From the NCBI RefSeq assembly GCF_002050515.1, contig NZ_LTAY01000006.1, positions 1 to 64,000 of the forward strand: a DNA stretch of 64,000 nt, given 5' to 3'. Below are positions 1-9,734 of this stretch, piece by piece. Origin of the DNA: Clostridium thermobutyricum DSM 4928 (GTDB lineage Bacteria > Bacillota > Clostridia > Clostridiales > Clostridiaceae). Both the position numbers and the translations under genes were made by a program. Each line of letters starts with the position of its first letter. Positions within the stretch are counted from its first letter, which is position 1. The notes under the pieces are model-generated. The model was not told the DNA's origin, made no database searches, and saw nothing but the letters and a program-made list of their open reading frames with translations.

Positions 1-58
1 ATATTACATTATTATATATCAAGATTTATTTTTTTTCTATAATCTCAAATCTTATATT

Positions 59-1318
59 TTAATTAAATATAATAGAATTTAATTCATCTTTATTTATCTT
101 TGGACCTACAAAAGCTGTATTCAATGCTCCATTTTTAAAGCATTTATCAAGTACATATTTTATATCTTCCATAGTTATATTATCTATTTTTTCTATAACT
201 TCTTCTTCTGTTCTAATGTCTCCTCTAAATAATAATGATTTAGCATTAGCAAACATTTTTGAACTTGTGCTTTCCTGCCCTAATATATATGTTCCTTTTA
301 TCTTTTCTTTATTTATTTTTAACCCTTCTTCTGTTATTCCATTTATAACAAAATCATTTACTGTATCTTTTATAACTTCTAAAGCTTTTTTTGCTGAATT
401 TTTATTTAATCCTAAGTATATGTTTGTTCCCCCACAATTCTTATATGCATCCATATAAGAATAAATTGAATAACAAAGACCTAATTCCTCTCTAACTTTT
501 TGGAATAAAAGAGATGATGCCCCTCCACCTAATATGTTATTTATAATAACCAAAGCATATGATTTTGGATGATTATATTCCATTCCTGGATATGCTATAT
601 TTATGTGAAGTTGTTCTATATCTTTTTCTATACTTCCTGTTCCTTCTAAAACTTCTATTTTATCATATTTAGGTTCATATTCTCCTTTATCTTTCCAATC
701 ACCAAAATACTTTTCAACTAAATTTTCTATTTCTAAAAAGTCCACTTTACCACAAATTGATATAACTGAATTTGAAGGAACATACTTTTCTTCTATGTAA
801 TTTATTATATCCTCTCTAGTAAAACTTTTTACTTTCTCTTCTGTCCCTAATATAGGATAAGAAAGTTCTGTTCCTCTAAAAGATATTTCTGCATGTAAAT
901 CTTCTAAAACTTCCTCTGGAGAGTCAGTACTCATATTTATTTCTTCTATTACTACACCTTTTTCTTTTTCAATTTCTTTAGGATCAAATTTAGAATGTAA
1001 TATTATATCTGACAATACATCTAATGCTATATCTATGTGACTTCCTAATGTTTTTACAAAATAACATGTAGATTCTTTTCCAGTAAAAGCATTTATTTGC
1101 CCACCTATATTTTCTATAGCACCTGTAATTTGATTAAAGGTTCTTCTTTCAGTTCCTTTAAAAAACATATGCTCTATAAAATGTGATATCCCATTCAAAT
1201 TTTTTGGTTCATTTCTTGAACCATTTTTAACCATTACTCCTACACTTACAGAGTTTACACCATCTATTTTTTCTATTACGATTTTAAGTCCATTTTTTAA
1301 TGTAAGAACTTTATGCAT
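59..1318 (-). CDS. mlpA: M16 family zinc peptidase (MlpA/YmxG type)
   Basis: Predicted insulinase-family metalloprotease of 419 residues, the usual size for a single-chain bacterial M16 peptidase. The inverted zinc motif HFIEH lies at residues 46-50 and a downstream VVIEEINM segment near residue 125 probably gives the third zinc ligand. The C-terminal lobe carries the REELGLCYSIYSY segment that helps bind substrate in this family. A longer frame begins at 1330, but its first codons are themselves the GGAGG ribosome-binding site, so the ATG at 1318 is the real start. It follows pnp, as mlpA does in B. subtilis, but a terminator lies between them. No signal peptide is visible, so it is probably cytoplasmic; its substrate is unknown. 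Confidence 0.88.
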   Translation of the reverse strand: MHKVLTLKNGLKIVIEKIDGVNSVSVGVMVKNGSRNEPKNLNGISHFIEHMFFKGTERRTFNQITGAIENIGGQINAFTGKESTCYFVKTLGSHIDIALDVLSDIILHSKFDPKEIEKEKGVVIEEINMSTDSPEEVLEDLHAEISFRGTELSYPILGTEEKVKSFTREDIINYIEEKYVPSNSVISICGKVDFLEIENLVEKYFGDWKDKGEYEPKYDKIEVLEGTGSIEKDIEQLHINIAYPGMEYNHPKSYALVIINNILGGGASSLLFQKVREELGLCYSIYSYMDAYKNCGGTNIYLGLNKNSAKKALEVIKDTVNDFVINGITEEGLKINKEKIKGTYILGQESTSSKMFANAKSLLFRGDIRTEEEVIEKIDNITMEDIKYVLDKCFKNGALNTAFVGPKINKDELNSIIFN

Positions 1319-1338
1319 ATATACCTCCATTTTTTATA

Positions 1339-1366
1339 AAAAAAAAGGCAAATACTTTTGCCCTTT
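1339..1366 (-). terminator. Intrinsic terminator after pnp
   Basis: A GGCAAA stem (1347-1352 with 1357-1362) is followed on the minus strand by a run of T residues. It ends pnp transcription just before the ribosome-binding site of the M16 peptidase gene, so that gene depends on read-through or an unseen promoter. Confidence 0.8.
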
Positions 1367-1370
1367 TCAT

Positions 1371-3473
1371 CTATTCATTATTTTCTTCTTTTTCTGCTAA
1401 TGCATCTTTTCTTGAAAGGTTTATTCTTCCTTGTGAATCTATCTCAGTTACTTTAACTAAAATTTCATCACCAACAGAAACAACATCTTCTACTTTGTTT
1501 ACTCTTTCTTTAGCAAGCTTTGATATATGAACTAACCCTTCTTTTCCAGGTAACACTTCAACAAAAGCTCCAAAAGTTGTTATTTTAGTAACTTTTCCTA
1601 AGTAAACTTCTCCAACTTCTGCTTCTTTAGTTATACCTTCAATTATTTTGATTGCTTCATTAACACCATCATGATCAACAGATGATACGAATACTGTTCC
1701 ATCTTCTTCTATATCAATCTTAACTCCAGTATCTTCAATAATCTTGTTTATAACTTTTCCACCAGCCCCAATAACTTCTCTTATTTTATCTGGATTTATT
1801 TTAATTATTGATGTTTTAGGAGCATAAGCTGAAACATCTTCTCTTGGCGCATCTATACATTCATTAATTTTATCTAAAATTACCATTCTAGCTTTTCTAG
1901 CATTTCTTATAGCAGTTTTAACTACATAATTGCTTAGACCTTTAAGTTTTGTATCAACTTGAATTGAAGTAATACCTTTTTCAGTACCTGCAACTTTAAA
2001 GTCCATATCCCCAAAGAAATCTTCTATTCCTTGAATATCTGTTAATACTTCTTCTTCAGTTAAATCTTCTGATGTTATAAGTCCCATAGCTATTCCAGCA
2101 GCTGGTCTTTTTATTGGAACACCTGCATCTAATAATGCTAATGTTGATCCACAAACTGAAGCCTGTGAAGTTGAACCATTTGAACTTAATACTTCTGATA
2201 CAAGTCTTATTGAATATGGGAATTCATCCATTGAAGGAATTAATGGTTCTAAAGCTCTTTCTGCTAAAGCTCCATGACCAATTTCTCTTCTTCCTGGTCC
2301 TCTAAGTGGTCTAACTTCTCCTACGCTATAAGCTGGGAAATTATAATGATGCATATATCTCTTTGACTCTGCTTCATCTATACCATCTAAAGTTTGGACC
2401 TCACTAACAGAACCTAATGTAGCAACAGTCATAACTTGAGTTAATCCTCTTGTAAATAATCCAGTTCCGTGAGTTCTTGGTAAAATACCTACTTCACATG
2501 AAAGAGGTCTAATTTCATCAAAAGCTCTTCCATCTGGTCTTCTTTTATCTTTTAATAGCATATGTCTTACTACTGCTTTTTGCATAGTATAAAGAACTTC
2601 TTTTATGTCTCCTTCTTTACCTTCATGCTTTTCTGCAAATTCAGCAAATACTTTTTCATTTACAGCTGACATTGCTTCATTTCTTTCATCTTTATCCATT
2701 ATATACATAGCTTCTTTAACCATATCAGTTGCAAAAGCTTTAACATCTTTTTCAACTTCTTCATCTACTTTGTATAATTCTGGAGTATCTTTTACTTTTC
2801 CAAATTTAGCTTGTGCTTCTTTTTGGAATGCTATAATATCTTGACAAGCATTAAATCCGAATTCTATTGCATTTATCATAGTTTCTTCATCTATTTCATT
2901 TCCGCCTGCTTCAATCATCATAACCTTTTCTTCTGTAGCACAAACAGTTAAATCTAATTCAGTTAATTTTCTTTCTTCTGAATTTGGATTTAATATAAAT
3001 TTACCATCTATAAGTCCTATTTGAACTCCTGCAACAGGAATTGTATAAGGAATACTTGATAATAATAATGCCATTGATGCTGCATTTATAGCTAGTATTT
3101 CTGGTATATTATCTTTTTCAACTGAAACTACTGTACAAACAACTTGAACATCATTTCTATATCCTTTAGGGAATAATGGTCTTATTGTTCTATCAACAGC
3201 TCTTCCATGAAGTATAGCTTTGTCAGTAGGTCTTCCTTCTCTTTTTACAAATCCTCCTGGAATTTTCCCAACAGAATATAATCTTTCCTCGTATTCAACA
3301 CTTAAAGGGAAAAAATCTATTCCCTCTCTTGGCTCTTCTGAGGCATTAACGTTAGTTAGTATAACAGTATCTCCATAGCTAAAGAATGTAGCTGCATTTG
3401 ATAACATACCAAAACCACCAAATTGAACCTTCATTTCTCTTCCAGCTATAACTGTTTTTAATTCATTCCTCAT
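1371..3473 (-). CDS. pnp: Polyribonucleotide nucleotidyltransferase (PNPase)
   Basis: Phosphorolytic 3'-to-5' exoribonuclease that degrades mRNA and works as a trimer in the cytoplasm. At 700 residues it is full length. Two RNase PH domains (about residues 10-145 and 310-510) flank a helical linker. They are followed by a KH domain with the [12 protein letters not shown] loop (about 560-615) and an S1 domain (about 620-690). The second RNase PH domain has the [16 protein letters not shown] segment typical of the catalytic half. The start at 3473 has a GGGAGGT site five bases upstream. It follows rpsO, the classic arrangement, with a terminator-like hairpin between them and no clear promoter of its own, so it is probably expressed by read-through. 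Confidence 0.98.
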   Translation of the reverse strand: MRNELKTVIAGREMKVQFGGFGMLSNAATFFSYGDTVILTNVNASEEPREGIDFFPLSVEYEERLYSVGKIPGGFVKREGRPTDKAILHGRAVDRTIRPLFPKGYRNDVQVVCTVVSVEKDNIPEILAINAASMALLLSSIPYTIPVAGVQIGLIDGKFILNPNSEERKLTELDLTVCATEEKVMMIEAGGNEIDEETMINAIEFGFNACQDIIAFQKEAQAKFGKVKDTPELYKVDEEVEKDVKAFATDMVKEAMYIMDKDERNEAMSAVNEKVFAEFAEKHEGKEGDIKEVLYTMQKAVVRHMLLKDKRRPDGRAFDEIRPLSCEVGILPRTHGTGLFTRGLTQVMTVATLGSVSEVQTLDGIDEAESKRYMHHYNFPAYSVGEVRPLRGPGRREIGHGALAERALEPLIPSMDEFPYSIRLVSEVLSSNGSTSQASVCGSTLALLDAGVPIKRPAAGIAMGLITSEDLTEEEVLTDIQGIEDFFGDMDFKVAGTEKGITSIQVDTKLKGLSNYVVKTAIRNARKARMVILDKINECIDAPREDVSAYAPKTSIIKINPDKIREVIGAGGKVINKIIEDTGVKIDIEEDGTVFVSSVDHDGVNEAIKIIEGITKEAEVGEVYLGKVTKITTFGAFVEVLPGKEGLVHISKLAKERVNKVEDVVSVGDEILVKVTEIDSQGRINLSRKDALAEKEENNE

Positions 3474-3520
3474 AAAGGACCTCCCTTCGCCTTTAATTAC
3501 AAATTTTGCTAATATTTTTA

Positions 3521-3547
3521 AAATAATAGAGCGGTTTTACCCGCTCT
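3521..3547 (-). terminator. Intrinsic terminator after rpsO
   Basis: A perfect seven-base stem AGAGCGG/CCGCTCT (3528-3534 with 3541-3547) with a six-base loop is followed on the minus strand by ATTATTTT. It lies directly after the rpsO stop and before pnp. The U tract is imperfect, which would fit partial read-through into pnp. Confidence 0.75.
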
Positions 3548-3553
3548 AAGATA

Positions 3554-3817
3554 TTATCTTCTTAAACCTAATTTTTTGATTACAGCTCTGTATCTTTCGA
3601 TATCTTGCTTAGCAACATAGTTTAAAAGTCCTCTTCTTTGTCCAACCATCATTAATAGACCTCTTCTTGAGTGGTGGTCTTTTTTGTGAACTTTTAAGTG
3701 CTCTGTTAATTCATTAATTCTTTCAGTTAATAAAGCGATTTGAACTTCAGCTGATCCTGTGTCCTTTTCGTTTTTACCAAATTCTTTAATTATTTCTAAT
3801 TTTCTTGCCTTATCCAT
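3554..3817 (-). CDS. rpsO: 30S ribosomal protein S15
   Basis: Small-subunit protein that binds the 16S rRNA central domain early in assembly. The 87-residue product has the exact family length and conserved features: the [13 protein letters not shown] start, [16 protein letters not shown] and the [14 protein letters not shown]-binding segment. The open frame extends to 3970, but the extension overlaps the end of ribF and has no ribosome-binding site. The ATG at 3817 is preceded by CGGAGGT at nine bases. The gene has its own promoter at 3901-3929 and a leader of about 75 bases, long enough to hold an S15-responsive RNA structure, though I could not assign one with certainty. Confidence 0.98.
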   Translation of the reverse strand: MDKARKLEIIKEFGKNEKDTGSAEVQIALLTERINELTEHLKVHKKDHHSRRGLLMMVGQRRGLLNYVAKQDIERYRAVIKKLGLRR

Positions 3818-3900
3818 GTAATCTACACCTCCGTATAATATCCCCTTAGCTCCAAGTATAAAGATGGCACCTTTAAACATAGACCTAGGTTTACTGTCTA

Positions 3901-3929
3901 AGTATAACAAAAATATTTCCATTTGTAAA
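3901..3929 (-). promoter_or_regulatory. SigA-type promoter of rpsO
   Basis: Minus strand reads TTTACA, 17 bases, TATACT: a near-consensus housekeeping promoter placed about 85 bases upstream of the rpsO start. Confidence 0.8.
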
Positions 3930-3935
3930 CATAAT

Positions 3936-4838
3936 TTATTTTTTATAATAAATTTCTGCTTTTTCTGCAAATTCTTTATCTTTTTTTAATCTAGCTTTTA
4001 AATCATCTAAAGAATTAAACTTCTTCTCATCTCTAATTCTTCCCAAAAATAATAATTCTAAACCTTCATTATAAATAGTTTTATCAAAATCTAAAATAAA
4101 AGTTTCTATTGTAAGACTTTCTCCATCTACAGTTGGATTATTTCCAATATTGGTTATACCTTTGTAGAGTTTATTATTATATAAAACATTTGTATAATAA
4201 ACTCCTCTTTTAGGTATTATAAAATTTCCTTTTAATTCTAAATTTGCTGTTGGAAAACCTATTGTACGCCCAATTTGTTTTCCACTTACAACTATACCAC
4301 TTAATGAATATGGCCTATTTAACATATTATTTGCTTCTTGTATATTTCCTTCTAATAAAGTATTTCTAATTCTAGTGCTACTTACAACTTCTTCTTTATA
4401 CATAAATGGCTCTATTACTTTAAGTTTAAAATTATATTCTTTTGATAACTCTTCTAAAAGATGTATATCTCCCTTATTTTTAAATCCAAATCTATAATTA
4501 AACCCAACTACTAAACCCTTGACTTTATATTCTTTACAAAGATTACCTATAAAATCTTCAGGTGAAATCTTCATAAAGCTACAATCAAATTCTTTTAGGA
4601 CTATTTCATCTACCCCTAAATCTAATAGTATTTTTTTCTTTTCAATATTTTCCATTAAGTAATGAAATTTATAGTTTTTATTAATTATCTCCCTTGGATG
4701 ATTTAAAAAAGTAAATACCATACTTTTAGAATTATCTCTTTTAGCTAAATTTATAGCTTCATTAATTAATTCTAAATGCCCTTTATGAAGCCCATCAAAA
4801 CTTCCAAGAGCTATATAATATCCATCTCTTTTTCCCAT
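3936..4838 (-). CDS. ribF: Bifunctional riboflavin kinase / FAD synthetase
   Basis: Converts riboflavin to FMN and then FAD in the cytoplasm. The N-terminal nucleotidyltransferase domain (about residues 1-150) has the [10 protein letters not shown] motif and a later SSTRIRNTL segment equivalent to the ISSTxIR motif. The C-terminal flavokinase domain (about 170-300) has [13 protein letters not shown] and the [10 protein letters not shown] metal/nucleotide segment. At 300 residues it is near the usual 305-315. An AGGAGA site lies just upstream of the ATG at 4838. It follows truB by 13 bases, as in B. subtilis where the gene is called ribC, so the two are almost certainly cotranscribed. Confidence 0.96.
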   Translation of the reverse strand: MGKRDGYYIALGSFDGLHKGHLELINEAINLAKRDNSKSMVFTFLNHPREIINKNYKFHYLMENIEKKKILLDLGVDEIVLKEFDCSFMKISPEDFIGNLCKEYKVKGLVVGFNYRFGFKNKGDIHLLEELSKEYNFKLKVIEPFMYKEEVVSSTRIRNTLLEGNIQEANNMLNRPYSLSGIVVSGKQIGRTIGFPTANLELKGNFIIPKRGVYYTNVLYNNKLYKGITNIGNNPTVDGESLTIETFILDFDKTIYNEGLELLFLGRIRDEKKFNSLDDLKARLKKDKEFAEKAEIYYKK

Positions 4839-4851
4839 TTAATCTCCTAAT

Positions 4852-5727
4852 TTAAACTAACAATTTTTCTAGTTTAAATCCTTTCTCATCTTTTTTTCCA
4901 AGACCAATAAAGTTATCATCTTCATCATAAACTCTATAAAGAACTCCAAGCTGAGCTTTAGTTACATAAAGTCTTTTATCATAAACTTTAGCTCCATTTT
5001 TAATTAATTTTGAAAATTTATTTTTTATAATAAGCTTATCATAAGCTTCTAAAGCTTTATCTATAGGGATTATATATTCTTCAATATTTTCTTCAGTTAA
5101 ATTTTCTATATTTATACTATCTTCCTCTAAAAAATTTGAAGTTGCATTTCTCTTTAGTTTAGTCATTACAGCTCCAACTTTAAGATCTTCTCCAATATCA
5201 TAACAGAGACTTCTTATGTAAGTACCTTTAGAACATTTAACCTTCATTTTAACAAAAGGTTTTTCAATACATATATCTTCTATGAAATAGATAGTTATCA
5301 ATCTTCCTTCTCTTTCAACTTCTATTCCCTTTCTTGCTAGTTCATATAAACGAACTCCATTTTGTTTTAAAGCAGAATACATAGGAGGAACTTGATTATA
5401 TTCACCTTTAAATTTATTTATACTAGTTAATATATCTTCTTCTGTTAAAAAGCTATAATCATTCTCTTCTAAAACTTCTCCTTCTAAATCATAAGTAGTA
5501 GTTTTAGTTCCAAGTTTAAATTCAACAGTATAAATTTTAGGTGCTCTCATAATATAATCTATTATTTTAGTACCTTTTCCTATACATACAGGAAGAACCC
5601 CACAAGCCTCTGGATCTAGAGTACCTGTGTGGCCCACTTTTCCTGTTTTTGAAAGCTTTTTTATTTTTCTTACTACATCAAAAGAAGTCATCCCCGTATT
5701 TTTAAAAATATTAATTACGCCTTCCAT
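4852..5727 (-). CDS. truB: tRNA pseudouridine(55) synthase TruB
   Basis: Makes pseudouridine 55 in the T-loop of tRNAs. The 291-residue protein has the catalytic GTLDPEACGVLPV motif near residue 38 (Asp is the nucleophile), the VPPMYSALKQNG segment and the SKGTYIRSL motif. The C-terminal part matches the TruB_C region. Its start overlaps the end of nrnA by 13 bases and has only a weak GAGC-like ribosome-binding site, so translation is probably coupled to nrnA. It belongs to the rimP-nusA-infB translation operon. Confidence 0.97.
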   Translation of the reverse strand: MEGVINIFKNTGMTSFDVVRKIKKLSKTGKVGHTGTLDPEACGVLPVCIGKGTKIIDYIMRAPKIYTVEFKLGTKTTTYDLEGEVLEENDYSFLTEEDILTSINKFKGEYNQVPPMYSALKQNGVRLYELARKGIEVEREGRLITIYFIEDICIEKPFVKMKVKCSKGTYIRSLCYDIGEDLKVGAVMTKLKRNATSNFLEEDSINIENLTEENIEEYIIPIDKALEAYDKLIIKNKFSKLIKNGAKVYDKRLYVTKAQLGVLYRVYDEDDNFIGLGKKDEKGFKLEKLLV

Positions 5728-6701
5728 TCTTTTAGCTCGCTTTCAATTTTATTCAAAATATTATTTTTCGCATCTTCTAAAAAGACACCTTTTTGCATTA
5801 CTCCTGATGCTTTTATGTGCCCTCCACCACCAAAGGCTTCTGCAACTTCTCTTACATCAAAATCATTTTTTGATCTTAAACTTGCTTTAGTTCCTTCTGA
5901 AGTTTCTTTTAATAATACTGCTACTTCTACATTCTTCACACTTAATAAATTTCCTATTATATCTGAAGTATCTTCTTGTTCACAATCATATTTTTTTAAA
6001 ATCTCTTCTGAAAGTCCTACAACTATAACTTTTCCATTTAAGAATAATTTAGCATTTTCAAATGCATATCCCATAAGATTTAATTTTTTCATAGCTCTAT
6101 TATCAAAAAGATTTTTATAAATATTTGTATTATTAACTCCTACTGCTATTAATTCACTAGCTATTCTATGAGTTCTTTCTGTAACATTTGAATGTCTAAA
6201 AGAACCTGTATCTGTGACAAGTGTAGTATATATACATGTCCCTATCTTTTTCGAAATTTCTGTTTTATCATTAAATTTAATTCCTAGAACTTTTATAAGT
6301 TCAAATACAATTTCACCAGTTGAAGCTGCATTTGTATCTACATAATTTAAATTTCCGTATTGTTCATTTGAAATATGATGATCTACATTTATTAAGGCTC
6401 CTTTATAAGAAGAAAGATCTGCGGAAACTCTTTCAAAATTTCCGCAATCTAATGAAACTACTAAATCAGTATCTTCTTCAGGACATCTAATAGTTCCATC
6501 TACTTCTTTACCTAAAGGTAGAAATTCAAGATTTTCTCCTATAATATCCTTAGATATTATGTAAGCATCTTTATTTAAATATCTTAATGCATTTAAAAGC
6601 GCTAATGCACTTCCCATGGCATCACCATCTGGTGATACATGAAATGTTATTCCGATTTTATTTGATTCTAAAATCTTCTTTCCAATTTCTTTTAAAGACA
6701 T
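5715..6701 (-). CDS. nrnA: DHH/DHHA1 phosphoesterase, NrnA oligoribonuclease type
   Basis: Degrades very short RNA oligonucleotides, and in characterised homologues also 3'-phosphoadenosine 5'-phosphate. The 328 residues show the DHH domain with DGDAMGSALAL near residue 26, the SLDCGN segment and the VDHHISNEQYG motif. The C-terminal DHHA1 domain ends with AFGGGGHIKASG, the glycine-rich substrate site. The start overlaps the rbfA stop by one base (TAATG). In B. subtilis nrnA is elsewhere, so its position between rbfA and truB differs from that organism. Substrate preference is inferred from the family. Confidence 0.92.
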   Translation of the reverse strand: MSLKEIGKKILESNKIGITFHVSPDGDAMGSALALLNALRYLNKDAYIISKDIIGENLEFLPLGKEVDGTIRCPEEDTDLVVSLDCGNFERVSADLSSYKGALINVDHHISNEQYGNLNYVDTNAASTGEIVFELIKVLGIKFNDKTEISKKIGTCIYTTLVTDTGSFRHSNVTERTHRIASELIAVGVNNTNIYKNLFDNRAMKKLNLMGYAFENAKLFLNGKVIVVGLSEEILKKYDCEQEDTSDIIGNLLSVKNVEVAVLLKETSEGTKASLRSKNDFDVREVAEAFGGGGHIKASGVMQKGVFLEDAKNNILNKIESELKEWKA

Positions 6702-7048
6702 TATTTTTTTGACCTTTCTATTAATTCATCAATTTTCATTCCATAATCAATAGATTCATCTAATTCAAATATTATCTGTGGCACTGCTCTTAATTTAACT
6801 CTTCTACCAACTTCTCTTCTTATAAACCCACTAGCTCCTTTTAAAGCTTTTAAGTTTTCTTCTTTTTCTTCTTTACTATTTGAGAATATGCTTACGTACA
6901 CTTTTGCATAACTTAAATCTCTAGTAACTTCAACATCTGTTACTGAAATCATAGCAGTAAGTCTAGGATCTTTAACTTCATTTTGAATTAGATTGCTAAC
7001 TTCTTTTTTAACTTCTTCGTTTATTCTGCCACCTCTATAGTTAGCCAT
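6701..7048 (-). CDS. rbfA: Ribosome-binding factor A
   Basis: Small KH-like protein of 115 residues that helps mature the 5' end of 16S rRNA and the 30S subunit. It begins MANYRGGRINEEVKKE and has DPRLTAMISVTDVEVTRDLSYAKVYVS, the core of the family fold, followed by the RVKLRAVPQIIFELDESIDYG C-terminal strand, shown here as separate known blocks of the family. An AAAGAGGTG site precedes the ATG. It lies 21 bases after infB, the conserved infB-rbfA-truB order, and shares one base with nrnA. The short YlxP-type gene found between infB and rbfA in B. subtilis is absent. Confidence 0.97.
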   Translation of the reverse strand: MANYRGGRINEEVKKEVSNLIQNEVKDPRLTAMISVTDVEVTRDLSYAKVYVSIFSNSKEEKEENLKALKGASGFIRREVGRRVKLRAVPQIIFELDESIDYGMKIDELIERSKK

Positions 7049-7069
7049 TTTTCTTCACCTCTTTACTAA

Positions 7070-9121
7070 TTAAAGCTCTTTTCTTTCTATAGCTTCTACA
7101 GTGTAAGCTTCTATAAGATCTCCTGCTTTCATATCATTGAACTTATCTAAACTTAATCCACATTCGTATCCACTCTTAACTTCTTTAACATCATCTTTAA
7201 ATCTCTTTAGTGATGATAAAGTTGTCTCAAATATTACTATTCCATCTCTTATAACTCTTACATCAGAATTTCTTACTATTTTCCCTTCTGTTACATAACA
7301 TCCAGCAATAGTTCCAACACTTGATATTTTATAAGTTTCTCTTACTTCTGCTGTTCCTAATACAACTTCTTTATATTCAGGTTCAAGCATTCCTATCATA
7401 GCAGATTTAACATCTTCTATAGCATCATATATTATTCTATAAGTTTTAATTTCAACTCCATCTCTCTCTGAAGCAGCTACTGCATTTCCATCAGGTCTTA
7501 CATTAAATCCAATTACAATTGCATTTGAAGCTGAAGCAAGTGTTATATCAGTTTCAGTTATAGCTCCAACTGCTCCATGAATAACTCTAACTTTAACATC
7601 ATCTGTTGAAAGTTTTTCAAGTGATTGTTTTATTGCTTCAACTGAACCTTGAACATCAGCTTTAACTATTATACTAAGTTCTTTAACAGTTCCTTCTTTG
7701 ATTTGATTATAAAGTCCCTCAAGAGAAACTCTATGACTTGAAGAGAAACTTTCATTTTTTAATTTTTCTTTTCTTTTTTCAGCCATATTTCTTGCAGTTT
7801 TTTCATCTTCAACCTGATTAAATCTGTCTCCTGCAGCAGGAACTTCTGAAAGTCCTAAAACTTCAACTGGAATAGAAGGTCCAGCAGTTTTTATTTTCTT
7901 TCCAGTATCATCAAACATAGCTCTTATTCTTCCATAAGTTGTTCCTACTAAAATTGAATCTCCAACACTTAAAGTTCCTGTTTGAACAAGTAAACTTGCA
8001 ACTGGTCCTCTTCCTTTATCAAGCTTAGCTTCTATAACAGTACCATTTGCATTTCTATTAGGATTAGCTTTAAGTTCTAACATTTCTGCAGTTAATATAA
8101 CCATTTCTAGAACATTTTCTATTCCTATACCTTTCTTAGCTGATACAGGAACACAAATTGTGTCTCCGCCCCAGTCTTCTGCAACTAAACCATATTCAGT
8201 TAACTCTTGTTTAACTCTATCTATGTTAGCTCCTTCTTTATCAATTTTATTTATGGCAACTATCATTGGAACATCTGCTGCTTTACAATGGCTTATAGCT
8301 TCTTTAGTTTGAGGCATTATTCCGTCATCTGCTGCAACAACTAGTATAACTATATCAGTTATTTGAGCTCCTCTAGCTCTCATTGATGTAAAAGCTTCAT
8401 GTCCTGGTGTATCTAAGAATGTTATATCTTCACCATTTAATGTAACAGTATAAGCACCTATGTGTTGAGTAATTCCACCAGCTTCAGATTCAGTAACTTT
8501 TTCTTTTCTTATTGCATCAAGAAGAGATGTTTTACCATGGTCAACGTGCCCCATAACTGTTACAATTGGTGGTCTCTTTTCTAATGATTCTTCGCTGTCT
8601 TCAATTATAAGATCATCTAACTCATCATTTTGTTCTATTTTTTCAGCTATTATTTCAAATTTTTCACATACTTTTTTAGCTGTTTCGAAATCTATTTCTT
8701 GGTTCATTCCAGCCATAACTCCACAGAACATAAGCTCTTTTATAAGTTCTGCTGAAGATTTATTTATTTTTTCTGCTAAATCTTTTACCATTATAGTTTC
8801 ATTTATTTCAACAACTTCTAAGCTATTAGCAGCAGCTGCAGCAGCTGCTTCTGCTTCTAACTGTTTTCTTGTTTTCTTTTTCTTTTTATTTCCTTTGTTA
8901 ACTTCCTCAGCTAACATATCTTCATATTCATCTACAATAGTTTTTTCACTTGAAATAGTTCCTTCACTTATAAGTTCTTTTATAAGTTCTGCGTCTTCAT
9001 CTTCTATTACGCTCATATGGTTTTTAGCCACTACATTAAATTCTTTTTTTAATAATTCTATTAAATCTGCTGAGCTTAAATTAAGCTCTTTTGCTAATTC
9101 ATATACTTTAACTTTTGACAT
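7070..9121 (-). CDS. infB: Translation initiation factor IF-2
   Basis: GTPase that places initiator tRNA on the ribosome and promotes subunit joining. The 683-residue protein has two IF2_N modules (about residues 1-52 and 105-155) separated by a Lys/Ala-rich linker. The G domain follows, with G1 [11 protein letters not shown] near residue 190, DTPGHEAF (G3) and NKIDKEGAN (G4). Beta-barrel domains and the C-terminal fMet-tRNA domain ending near residue 680 complete it. A GGGGGTG site precedes the ATG at 9121. It is shorter than the roughly 716-residue B. subtilis form, with the difference in the N-terminal linker. Confidence 0.98.
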   Translation of the reverse strand: MSKVKVYELAKELNLSSADLIELLKKEFNVVAKNHMSVIEDEDAELIKELISEGTISSEKTIVDEYEDMLAEEVNKGNKKKKKTRKQLEAEAAAAAAANSLEVVEINETIMVKDLAEKINKSSAELIKELMFCGVMAGMNQEIDFETAKKVCEKFEIIAEKIEQNDELDDLIIEDSEESLEKRPPIVTVMGHVDHGKTSLLDAIRKEKVTESEAGGITQHIGAYTVTLNGEDITFLDTPGHEAFTSMRARGAQITDIVILVVAADDGIMPQTKEAISHCKAADVPMIVAINKIDKEGANIDRVKQELTEYGLVAEDWGGDTICVPVSAKKGIGIENVLEMVILTAEMLELKANPNRNANGTVIEAKLDKGRGPVASLLVQTGTLSVGDSILVGTTYGRIRAMFDDTGKKIKTAGPSIPVEVLGLSEVPAAGDRFNQVEDEKTARNMAEKRKEKLKNESFSSSHRVSLEGLYNQIKEGTVKELSIIVKADVQGSVEAIKQSLEKLSTDDVKVRVIHGAVGAITETDITLASASNAIVIGFNVRPDGNAVAASERDGVEIKTYRIIYDAIEDVKSAMIGMLEPEYKEVVLGTAEVRETYKISSVGTIAGCYVTEGKIVRNSDVRVIRDGIVIFETTLSSLKRFKDDVKEVKSGYECGLSLDKFNDMKAGDLIEAYTVEAIERKEL

Positions 9122-9135
9122 AAAGTCACCCCCGA

Positions 9136-9456
9136 TTAATTTCTACATATAGTATCCTCCTTGTAAAGACTTAATAATTTATCTGCCATATTTTTATCTT
9201 TTACAGCTAATATTTTTATTTCTTCTTTACCTATAGAAGTTCCTAATTCTTCTTTTTTGAAATCTTCAATATAAGGTATATTTTTTTCTTCACAGTGTTT
9301 TAAAAATTTCTTTTTTGAAGATTCTGATGCATCAGTTGATATTATAAAAAGCTTTAGCTTTGTTCTATTTCTCTGTTCATCACATTTACTATAGCCCTCT
9401 ATTAAATTTCCTGATCTCTTTACAAGGCCTAAAAAATTAAAAAATTTATTCATCAT
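9136..9456 (-). CDS. ylxQ: L7Ae-family RNA-binding protein YlxQ
   Basis: Small (106 residues) L7Ae/L30e-fold protein, a family that binds kink-turn-type RNA. The start region [20 protein letters not shown] and the [19 protein letters not shown] strand-turn are typical. The nusA-ylxR-ylxQ-infB order is strongly conserved in Firmicutes. The ATG at 9456 overlaps the last codons of ylxR by 11 bases, indicating translational coupling; a second ATG follows immediately at 9453. The AGGAAG site lies within the ylxR end. The in vivo RNA target is not established by sequence. Confidence 0.9.
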   Translation of the reverse strand: MMNKFFNFLGLVKRSGNLIEGYSKCDEQRNRTKLKLFIISTDASESSKKKFLKHCEEKNIPYIEDFKKEELGTSIGKEEIKILAVKDKNMADKLLSLYKEDTICRN

Positions 9457-9712
9457 TCATTTCTTCCTTTAGTCTATTATAAATATCTTCACTAATTTGG
9501 ACTTCTAAATTTCTACTTAATCTTTTTGTTTTATAAGCCTTATTTAAGCATTCTTGAGATTTACATACATATGCTCCTCTTCCTGCTTTTTTTCCTGTAA
9601 GATCCACTGACACTTCGCCTTCTTTTGATCTTACAACTCTTATAAGTTCTTTTTTAGGTTTCATCTCTGAGCACCCAGTGCACATTCTTAAAGGTATCTT
9701 TTTAGTTTTCAT
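9446..9712 (-). CDS. ylxR: YlxR/RnpM RNA-binding protein (DUF448)
   Basis: Basic protein of 88 residues with the signature RMCTGCSEMKPKKELIRVV and the GRGAYVC segment. In B. subtilis YlxR has been described as an RNase P modulator (RnpM). The frame extends to a GTG at 9721, but that codon is part of the GAGGTG ribosome-binding site; the ATG at 9712, nine bases after AGGT, is the better start. It lies between nusA and ylxQ and overlaps ylxQ. The CTGC and CKSQEC cysteines are not clearly a metal site. Confidence 0.92.
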   Translation of the reverse strand: MKTKKIPLRMCTGCSEMKPKKELIRVVRSKEGEVSVDLTGKKAGRGAYVCKSQECLNKAYKTKRLSRNLEVQISEDIYNRLKEEMNDE

Positions 9713-9734
9713 AAAAATCACACCTCACCCTTAA

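Noticed and set aside
21..53. AAGATTT/AAATCTT inverted repeat after the M16 peptidase gene
   Set aside because: The loop is 19 bases and no U tract follows on the minus strand, so it is not a convincing terminator.
3818..3970. N-terminal extension of rpsO
   Set aside because: It would overlap ribF, has no ribosome-binding site and does not match any S15 protein.
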